Assembly (NCBI GenBank): GCA_038380795.1
Contig: CM076272.1
Coordinates: 3,773,501-3,837,500 of the forward strand
DNA length: 64,000 nt
Direction of reading: 5' to 3'
Source of the DNA: Pyrocephalus nanus
Taxonomy: Eukaryota; Chordata; Aves; Passeriformes; Tyrannidae
In this document: piece by piece, positions 12,454 through 22,000 of the stretch
Position numbering within the stretch: the first letter of the stretch is position 1
Layout of the letters: each line of letters opens with the position of its first letter
Program-made: the position numbers and the translations under genes
Notes under the pieces: model-generated
Database searches by the model: none
What the model was told of the DNA's origin: nothing
Seen by the model: the letters and a program-made list of their open reading frames with translations, nothing else

Positions 12454-14902
12454 AGCCCGTCCAGCCACCCGGCGCAGAAGGGAGAGAAGGCGGGAGGAGG
12501 AGCTCTGTCAGATAAGCTGTCCAGTGGATCCTGGCTGGTAAACTCGTGACGCCTTAAAGATGTGAAGTTCTGGAGAGCTTGCCTTCCAGAAGAAACATTG
12601 TGTATTTAAAAAAAAACCACAAAAAATAGAATAATCATAAAATGAAACAAAAAAAAAAACCCAGAAAAAAAGAGAAGTGAATGTTCCTGCAAAGCTGTTT
12701 TCATTCTCTTGTGCCATGGGATGAAGGAACGTGCAGGAAGATGGTGTCTGTCCCTGGCAAAGGTGGTGTTGCCCAGGCCCGGCTGGGACGTGGTACACAT
12801 AAGGGTAGTTTGGAGCTTTGAGATGTGTTTCTGGTCCTTCTGGTTGGATATTCCCAGCAAGGACGCCCTGGTGGGAACAGTACCCCTTGATTGTGTAGAA
12901 AACCCTTCTTTTGAGGGAGAATCTGTTTTGGTTACGATGTTCTTTTTGACTCCTCCTCCCATTCTGTGTTCTGAGAAGCAGGTGTAGCTTTCTCTCCCTC
13001 CCTCCCTCTCCAGGCCCTCATGGAGAGCATTCCCTCTTCAGAAATCTTGTGTCAGGAGCCAGAGGCTCCCGGGTCACACATTCTCTGGGAACACTGATGT
13101 CCTCAGCTAGGCCTTATTGCTTATATACTGTTGGCTTTTCTTTGTTCACTTTGTGGGTGAAGCCCAGGGCTGTGGGCTTGAGGTGTGTTACGGAAAAGAA
13201 CTTTTCCAGGATACTTGTGGGGTTTGGATTTGTTTCTTTTATTCTTTCTTCCTTTTCTGGCACAGCAAGTGGCTGAACCAGGGAAAGGAGAGTGAAGCAG
13301 GGCAGTGTTGCTCTGGGTCCGTTGCACGGTGTATGGTGCAGGTGAAGTTTTGGGTAAGTTCCCCCTGTAGTTCCAGTACCCCTCCTACATTTGGTAGGGC
13401 TTGGGAAGTAGCTCATGGATCCGTTCATTCCCTTTGGAATCGAAGACTTTGTATAGGGGTGGGCTTGTGGCTGTGTCTGTGCTGAGAGCCAGCCTGAGGA
13501 AGAACTTGGGTCCTGTTTGCTGGCAGGAGGTATGGCAGGGGGTTCTAGGCTGAATTTCCATGGGGAGTCTGTTTTAGTGCTGCACTGTCTTCCCATGCAC
13601 CGTTAGGAAGCACTGGGTTGTTATTCCCTGTGTTCATTCTGCTGGCCCACTGGAGCCTTGGTGCAGTGCCTAGAGCAGGGATGAGCTGAGGAACCATCAG
13701 CTAGCTGGCTTTGGGAATCAGCTTAGGAATCCATTGTGCTGGCACCTGGTGTGCCCCCTGAGGGCTTTGTGCTTGGCAGCTGAGCCAGGGAAGCATCGGA
13801 GATGCAGAAGGTGCTGTAAGGCCAAACTGTTCCTTTGGAGGAATCGGGCTGAGGCCGTGAGTGTGGGCAGTGCGTGAAGCTCTGCTGCTCTTTCATACCT
13901 TATGTGTCCCCAGGGCTTCTGCAACCACCTAAACCTTGCACAGGCCCTGCTCTGGGAGAGCTTCAGACCTTCCAACGGTGCCCTTGTCCAGGGCAGCGAG
14001 ATCCCTTCAGAGGCTGAAGCACAGGAATGTGTGGGTCCATGTGTGCCTGGACCACACCAAACCTACGGACCCAGTGTGCTCTGAGTCAGACACTCCTCTT
14101 TCTCTTTCCTCTGCTTAGAACAAAGGCAAGGGGTATCAGAGGGAAGAACCTTCCCCAGTTGGAAAGCAGCAGTTAATGAATATAGCCTGGAAGTGCAGAG
14201 CACCTGGAAGGACCCAGGAGGCTGAGCGCTGGACTCACCCTGCAGCCCCCGAGGTCTCTCCCCCTGCACCTCACCATATCTACCTCAGCAGGACCAAGGG
14301 CTCTGTCCTCGCTGGCTGGAGCCCTGGTTCCCCTCAGCTGCTTTTGGAGGGGCTCAGTGACTCGGCAGTGCTGGGATAGAGGGTGGCCCTGCCCTCGAGC
14401 TGTTCCTCTCCTGTGAACAGGGCAAAGCATCATTAGTGGCATTTTACCACGCTGTGGTTCTTTCTGACTGGGACAGAACAGCAGTGTGGTGGTTATTTAT
14501 GACACAAACACAAGATTTCCTTCTGCCTTTCTTGGTTTTTCAGCTGTTTCCACTTCCTCAGATCTTTATTTGGAAGCAACAGTGGGTTAAAAAAGGTTGT
14601 TGCTGTAGTCAGTGTTAGCTTCAGTCTCCTTATTTTCACTCTCTTTGCTCAAGACACTCGATAAGAGACTTGCTGGTTCAATTTCTGCTTTCTGTAGGTT
14701 TTTCTTGCCCCTTCTGGGCAAACCCTCTCTGGGTTTGGCTGTTGTACTGTAGCTTGTACCCACAGAGCAGTAACAGGCCACTGGCTGAAGTTACCTGCCT
14801 GGAAGGCACTGAGCAGGTAAAATGCAGGGATTGAGTTCTGGGAAGCACTGAGGCCCTGCATGTTGCCAGTCTTGCAATGGTTCCCCAAGTTTAAACAAAA
14901 AA

Positions 14903-14918
14903 AATAAAACGAAATAAA
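14903..14918 (+). terminator. EDC3: Candidate proximal EDC3 poly(A) signals
   Basis: Two AATAAA hexamers lie 10 bp apart in an A-rich tract, followed by GT-containing sequence (gtgttgcac). They are candidates for proximal cleavage. Confidence 0.4.
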
Positions 14919-15425
14919 GTGAACAGTGTTGCACAACAGGAGGGTGCAGACCCTCGTGTAAGGAAAGGGGTTTCCCAGTCCCAAGTAGTGCAGTGTTTAG
15001 GGCACAACAGGCAGCTCTGGGCTGTGGTAATGTCACAGCTTGCTCACTTTCTGGTAGATTTGGGTATTTGGCTGTACTTCTCCTCAGATCCAGCTGTTTC
15101 TTGAGGAAGTACTGGCTTCCCACACCTGAAACACATGTGAGATGTGAGCTCTTCTGGAGCACTTGAAGACCCAGAAAGAGGTCTGGGTCCCTTCTTCTCC
15201 CCTATCTCCCCCCTTGCCAGTTAATTCAAAGAATGGAACACTTTTTTTAGCTGTGTTTGGGATAGTTTCTATTCCCAACCTGACCCACCATCATAGGAAC
15301 TGCCCCAGAGTACTGCTCTGGTCACAGACACAAGAAGATCACTGCGCTGTGGCACTGCTTGATAATTCCATTTGTGACCTAATGTTTGTAATGACCAATT
15401 CCTGCCACTATGGGGGAGTCCCTGA

Positions 15426-15431
15426 AATAAA
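15426..15431 (+). terminator. EDC3: Candidate distal EDC3 poly(A) signal
   Basis: AATAAA is followed within 40 bp by a GT-rich stretch (tgtgtgctattgtgtg), the usual layout of a cleavage site. It sits about 225 bp from the opposing CLK3 poly(A) signal. Confidence 0.5.
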
Positions 15432-15639
15432 GTGCAACTATTCATGTGTGCTATTGTGTGCAGCTATTTATTCTGCTCTGATTCTAGAACCTTCCTGCTG
15501 CAAAGGCAGAGACCAGGGCGAGTTCACTCCACTCACCCTCCATGATTCCAGTTTATTTTTCACCACCTTCCTCTCCTTTGGCAGAAAAGCCAAAGCTGGA
15601 AGCACTACAACCCTACATCTGCCTAACCAGGGAAGTATC

Positions 15640-15832
15640 AAACAATAAGAAACACTTTATTTTAACTTTACAACATATAAATAGACAAATCTGTGCTTTC
15701 TGATGGAGCTTTCCTTCCCCCCTCTGCTCCGCAGGGTCCTTGTGGCAGTGCCCCAGCCCCTCTGGACTCGGGGAGAAGAGGGGGGCTGAGCTGCAGAGGC
15801 CAGACTGATCCATGCCCTCCAGATCCCGGCCG
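15640..15832 (-). other. CLK3: CLK3 3' UTR
   Basis: Short 3' UTR between the CLK3 stop (15833-15835) and the cleavage region near 15640, just past the antisense TTTATT at 15656-15661. Confidence 0.7.
15656..15661 (-). terminator. CLK3: CLK3 poly(A) signal
   Basis: AATAAA is read on the minus strand (TTTATT on plus), about 175 bp past the CLK3 stop. It is the only good hexamer on that strand near the gene end. Confidence 0.75.
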
Positions 15833-16018
15833 TCATCTGCTCAGGTCCCGGCTGGCGCCTCGCCCACACAGCATCCTTTCCTCTGCAGAGAGGCCGGCAA
15901 AGAAGGGATGCAGGAGGGCTTCCGAGAACGTGATCCTCCGGGAAGGGTCAAATTCCAGCATCCTCCTCATCAGGTCAAAGAGCTGGGCGTGCTCCAGCGA
16001 GTCGTGCAGCATGTATGT
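15833..16018 (-). CDS. CLK3: CLK3 coding exon 12 (terminal)
   Basis: Encodes [39 protein letters not shown] and [15 protein letters not shown], ending ASRDLSR and TGA. This is the C-terminal kinase lobe with the conserved R-I-T and HPFF elements. The tail after AEER differs from mammals. Confidence 0.95.
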   Translation of the reverse strand, partial: TYMLHDSLEHAQLFDLMRRMLEFDPSRRITFSEALLHPFFAGLSAEERMLCGRGASRDLSR

Positions 16019-19000
16019 CTGAAAGGGAAAGGCAGGGGGGTACACAGAGGGACTCAACACAAGGCCCTGAGGCAATGGCTGCCTTCCCATTCCAAAATAC
16101 AGCATCCCTTCACCTCCCTAGTATCCATCTTGCCTCAGCCACACCAATATCACTGCAGATCAGAATTTGGGGCTCCGTAAAAACCAGTTACAAAGGGTAG
16201 TCCCCATTCCCAAGCCCTGGACCGTTATCCAGGGAAGGGGGCAGCACCTACCCGCAGGGGCTTGCAGTTCTCTTGGACGTATCTCCCATCGGACGTGTTC
16301 TCATCCCATACCAGGTTGCCATTGTGGAAGTATTTCTGCTTCCTGCAAAGGGAGGGCGATGGTCAGCGAGGCAGGGTATCTCCCGTGGTTCCACCCATCC
16401 CAGGGAGGACAGATAATTGTCCCAAGTCCTGAACCACAACCAGGGGCCTGGGCTGAGATCAGGAGGAGGTTCTTACCGAGTTTTGTGGACCATGTGAGAT
16501 GGAAGCGGCCCAAGGATTTTTTCCATCATGACAAGATGCTCACGATTCTCATGGGTCTGCAAAGGAACAGAGCAATGGTGGGTTAACTCAGAGCTTGGAG
16601 AGCTGATGACAAAAGGTCTGTTTCCTATAGAAGTACAGAGGAGGAAGAGACAAGCCTCTATCAGGAACGCTACAGGTCCTATCCACCCCTTCCTCTTTTG
16701 ATTTTCCCTTTCTTCAGGGAATAGAAATTACCTGAACCCAGAACCCAGGGTGATCTGAACCCTGCTCCTTCCAGCAAGCCTCTAGTCCTCAAACCATCAC
16801 GTTTCCTGGGCTCATTTACACATTCAGCTTCTGATTTTTAGTGCCTGATCGGTATTTCCCTCCCCTTCATTTAAGTCTGAACCCTTTTGGGCACTAAGGA
16901 TTCTTAGGGAACAAGAAGCCTACCTGGAAGAGCGTGAAGCCACGGTAATACTCAAACAGAATGCAGCCAGTGCTCCAGACATCACATGGCTGTGCCCAGC
17001 CCAGCTCTGCAAAGAAAATCAAATTTACTGTGTGCTCTCTCAACAAACCCCACCAGGTTTCTACCGGCTTCTTGTTGGTGCCACAGAGATTATACCAGGA
17101 CAGACTTAGAAGTTATCCATCCAAGAACTGGAGGGCTACTCATCCTGGGACAACTGCTCCACTCTGCCCCCCTTGAGTCTCCCCAAAACCCAGGAGTTCT
17201 CACCCAGAATCACTTCTGGGGGACGGTAGTGCCGGGTAGCCACGATCGTAGTGTGGTGCTCGTGATCAAAGGTGGCGCTTCCGAAGTCTGCCACGCGGAT
17301 GCTCGTGTTCCGGATGGATTTCTCCTCACAGCTCTGCAAGTAAAACAGAAGTCAGGATCAGGCTTTGAGAGGGACCCTCTGTCCCCATAACTGCACCACT
17401 CATCAGGGGGATTGTGAAGCTCTAAGCTCTCTACATCTCAGATCAGTGTAAAGAAAACCACTGAACACTCCACTCCAGGGACTGGAGCCACTGAGGCAGC
17501 CTTAAGGCTTTCAGAAGACATGGGAGAAAGAACAGGCCTGACTTCCCACTTTCTGTTCCCACTAAAAAGACTTTTATGGCCTCTATGGAGCAGGGAAGAT
17601 CAAGTTCCTGTAGGGAGGGAAAGGCACGCTATTCCCGATGTATTCAGTGCTCCTTTGGACATAACTCACCTTATTCTCATTGTACAGAGTGTCAAAATCT
17701 GAGTTGACAAACAAGATGTTTTCTGGCTTGAGGTCAGTGTGAGTCAGCTGGTTGTCATGTAGAACTGCACAGGGGGAAGAGGGCAGAGAGAAAAATGTCT
17801 GTAAGAACCAGAGAGAAGCACCCCCCCACAGCTTTGTCCATCCAAGTGCCAAGCCAGCTCCTCCTCAGCTCCCTCCTAGCCCATTCTGGGGAGCAAGGTG
17901 ACTTACATCTCAGGGCATGACAGAGCTGGTATGCCATGTGCCGGATCTGTGGGAGAGGGTAGGGCTGGAAGTTGTTCTCCTTCAGGAACTCAAATGTGTT
18001 CTTGCCCAAAAGCTCAAAGGCAATGCACATGTGGCCGTGGAAGTTGAACCAGTCCGACATCAGGACACACAGGCTGTACAGGGAGAGAGAGACACGGATT
18101 AACCATCCTTCAGGGATCCACAGAACAGTCCCTGTTCCTGCCCACTTCAGAACTGGTTGATGAGCAAAGCTCCAAGCCAGCTGACTCAGGAGCACAGCAA
18201 TCCAGAGAGACACCTCCTCCCTGCTTAGCCAAGCCACCTTTAGACACAGCTCCCCAAATCCAGTGGGACAAAGCAACACAGGAATGAGACCAGATTCCCC
18301 CTCACTACAGGAGGTACATCTTGAGCCCCATGCTTCTTTGGCTATCTTGTGTGCAAGGACGTGGTCCTGACTGGCCAGGAGTCTTGTAGGAACTTACAAT
18401 TTGTTGTCCTTGTCCTTCTCTTTGATTTTTTTCAGGACGTTGATTTCGAGCCTGGCTGCTTCTCGGTATTTTCCAACGTTTTTTATGATTTTCAGTGCCA
18501 CCTGCGATTTGCCTCTGTAAGGGAAGAGACAGAAGGATGCAATCAGAGGAAGAACCTATGTCCACACATCCTCAGCCCACAGGGAGAGGGCACATCCCAG
18601 TTGCTCCAGCCACGTTTTCATGTGTCATTTGTCCTAACAAAGCTCTGCCAAAGGTGCTGCTTTGGCAATAGTTAATTTGAAGCGAAAGGTTATTCCTGGG
18701 TAACGCTCCAGAGAGATATTCCTGATACAGCAATCCCCAACGTCACTGCAATTCCAGCAGCCACCTCCCCGCTCCAACTGTGCCAGAGATTCCTGTAGAG
18801 GCAGGAAAGCCAGCTGTGGCTCCTACAGCAAGCTGACCCCACGGCTCAGAGCCAGACGAAAGGTCAGAAAGAGACAAGGGTCAAATGTAATCGTGGAGGA
18901 GGTTAAAAAATATAATAGAGAAGTGCCCTGGCAGATGAAAAGGTCCCTGGGCCCGCCTCTCAGCTGGAGCTCACTGAAGCAGAACAGCCTTCAACAGCTG

Positions 19001-22000
19001 GAGCCTGGGACGGGGGTTAGGTTGGATATTAGGAAGAGGTTCTTCCCCCAGAGGGTGGTGGGGCACTGAACAGGCTCCCCAGGGCAGTGGTCACAGCACC
19101 AAGGCTGACAGACCTCAAGGAGCATTTGGACAATGCTCTCAGGGACATGGTGGGATTGCTGGGGTCATCCTGTGCATGGCCACGAGCTGGACTTTGATGA
19201 CCCGTGTGGGTCCCTTCCAACTCAGGATATTCGAGGATTCTATTCTATGAACTCGTGCCACTGAACAAACCCACCCTGCTTCCCTTAAGACATCAGCCTG
19301 CAAATTCAGGGGGCTAAGGTATGAGCCCTTCCCCTTGCTCTAAGAAACAATTTCTACTGCAGCAACACATGGCAGGTGATGAGTTTGATGCCATGGAGCC
19401 CAGGTGAAACTGCCATGCTCATGACCAGCTGGGCTTGATTCACAAGGGACAGATGAGTTACCTGGGAGGGAAAGATGCCCACCTGGCATGGTCCACACAC
19501 TCCACCACTTTGCCAAAAGTGCCTTCACCAAGGCTGCCGACAATTTCATCTAGGAGAGAAAACAGGAGCGGATGTGAACTTCGGGGGCTTGGCGAGAGCT
19601 GAGCTCCTGCAATTTCACAGCAGTAAAACGTCAAAGCAAACAAAAAAAAGTCTCTCACTGCTACACTCTTTAAACTCAAGTGTCTATGGTCTGCCTCAGG
19701 CAAGTTACTGGCCAGTAAATAAAACACTAGAGACCCCTCCAGTACAATACGAGAGATCTGGTCTAACACGGGGATAAAAGTAGAGAGGTAAAGTTTTACG
19801 AAAGGTGGCTGTACATCGCTCTTGAAGCCAATCGCCGATCCTGCACACCAGGTGACCTTCCTTGTCATCTTCCACGCTCCTGCTGCGCTTACTGCTCTGT
19901 TGGCTTCTCTGTACACACCGCCCCCCGAGACGGCATTTTGTGTGGTCATTCAAAGGTGCAGAGACGGCGGTGCGTCGGTGGTTGGATTTTCCAGATCCCA
20001 GCATTTCATAAGGCACACAGCATATATAACGATAGGGATATTGCAAGGGACACGTCAAGACACAAACTAACTTCAAAACAGAAAAGTCATCAACAGCTAC
20101 AGGTATGTAAAGAAAACTCTCTCGTTAGCTACGGCCTCTGGTGCCGCTGCCACCTCTCAGGCAGGGAAATGCCCCCCTCTTCCGGAAAGGAAAGCAGCAG
20201 CTGGGAAGCTCCAGTGTGAAGGTGGCTTGGCGTGGCACCACCATTCCCCACAGAGGAGCAGCTCCCTCCGCAGCACTGCAGGATGCTGCCAGAGGCACAA
20301 GGAGGAGGAGGGCTTTGCCAGAAGAACGTCATTTCTCCACTGGCAAGCGTGACGAGCACTCAGTTTGGACAGGCTGTCCAGTAGAAGCCAGAGTAGCAGT
20401 TATACTTCTGTGTATCCTGCTCTTTGTACCTCGGTTAATCCATCTCCAGCTCCCCAGAGCCGTGTCCTGCCCTGGCTGTGAACCAGCCCTTCCCATCCTG
20501 ACAGAACCACCTACCACGTCGATCCTAAATCCATGTGCCCAACTGGCTGCACACAGACCTGGTGGGGCACATCAGCCTTGGAGTGCCATTTTACAAATGG
20601 GAGAACTTTAAGAACAGGACAGATAAATTCATTCCCAGGGAACACTTCAGGCAAAGTCCAAGGTCACATTCACCCCCTGCTACTGCAAGCTTCTACTGGA
20701 AAACCAGCCGAACATTCCTGCAAGGAGCCAGGTTCCATGAAACGAGCTGCCCTAATTCCTGAGCTTGTTCTAGTCAGCCTTAAAAATAGTTACGATCTCT
20801 ACAGCCAAAGAAATTAATGGAAAACATGACATGTCCATGCCTGAGCTTCTAGTGGGCTTCTCTTTTGTGCCCCAGCTGGTCCAAAGTAATGAGCTAGGAT
20901 CAAAACTCCCCCCAGAAAAATCAGCTGAAATGGAGAAGGTAGAGAGGACAGCTGGGAGAGCTGTGGGGCTTCTGAGGACTGCGCCTCAGCCAGCCCAAAC
21001 CTGCAGAGCGTCACTATTGTGAGCACCCCGCGCTGCAGTGTTTCCATCAGAGCCCTGGCTCTCTCTAAAGCTAAAATTAAGAAGTCAACTGGAAAGAAAT
21101 AAAAAGGAAGAGTTCAAGAGTTCCCAGCCATGCAGATTATCCTAAATAATGCTGGGATCAGATTTTGGTCATTTAGTTGTGATAAAGTGAGAGGTGGGAG
21201 CATTCCTTACAGGAGAGGAGCGGTGAAGCTCTTGGTCCCACACCACTTACAGGGTATTCCTGGGACCAGCCTCCCCACCCAGCTCCAAATATTCCCTGGT
21301 AATCCTTGGAAGGAATGCTAGATTTCGGGGTTAAGTTTGCAAAGAAGCTGAAATCCAAGTGGAAACAGCAGAAGGGGACACAGGCGTGTCCTCAGAAGGC
21401 GGGAGCCTCCGAGCACTGACAGGGGTCAATAACAACTCCAGAGACCTGGGCTGACAGATCCCACCCCGAAGGGGATCCTGGCACAAAGCCACACCGAGGA
21501 ATGCTGCATACCTCCCCCCACCCCGAGAAGCAGCAGCTGTAGGCAGAAGCGAAGCCCTGGCCATGGATAAAGCCGAGCAATAGGGATCGCTGGCAGCAGG
21601 GCTGGCCCGCAGCCAAGGCTCGCCCTCGTCAGCCCGTCACGTGGGTGCCGTTGGAAGCTCTCCCTGATCCCTTCCCTAGCCGCAAAGAACACGGCTTAGT
21701 TCCCTCACGTATTAAGGCTACAGGGGCCGGACCAGTAAAAAATCAATAGCTACAAATGCTTCCCGCGTAACACGACACAGATTTGGGACTTTACATTCCA
21801 CGGAATGAGAACGAACACAGAAACGGGATTCGAGGTACTCACCCAGAGTGTTCGGAGCTGAAAGGAGGCAAGAACAGTTAAAACCCTGACCATTCCTGAG
21901 CTCGTTCTGGATGCTACTCACCGAGGAGGTACTGCTACAAGACCTGCTCCTGCGTTTCCGGCAGTGGTGCTGGTATCTCTTCGGACGGTGCTGATCTCTG

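Larger units (their letters stand above)
12454..15445 (+). other. EDC3: EDC3 3' UTR (end estimated)
   Basis: Noncoding sequence follows the EDC3 stop, with A-rich runs near 12608-12665. Sense AATAAA hexamers occur at 14903-14908, 14913-14918 and 15426-15431, so cleavage could fall near 14.93 kb or 15.45 kb. No coding sequence or repeat was recognised in this stretch. The end given assumes the distal site. Confidence 0.55.

Noticed and set aside
15163..15648. 161-codon plus-strand frame near the EDC3 3' end
   Set aside because: It lies in the 3' UTR/convergent terminator region with poly(A) signals inside it and has no homology.
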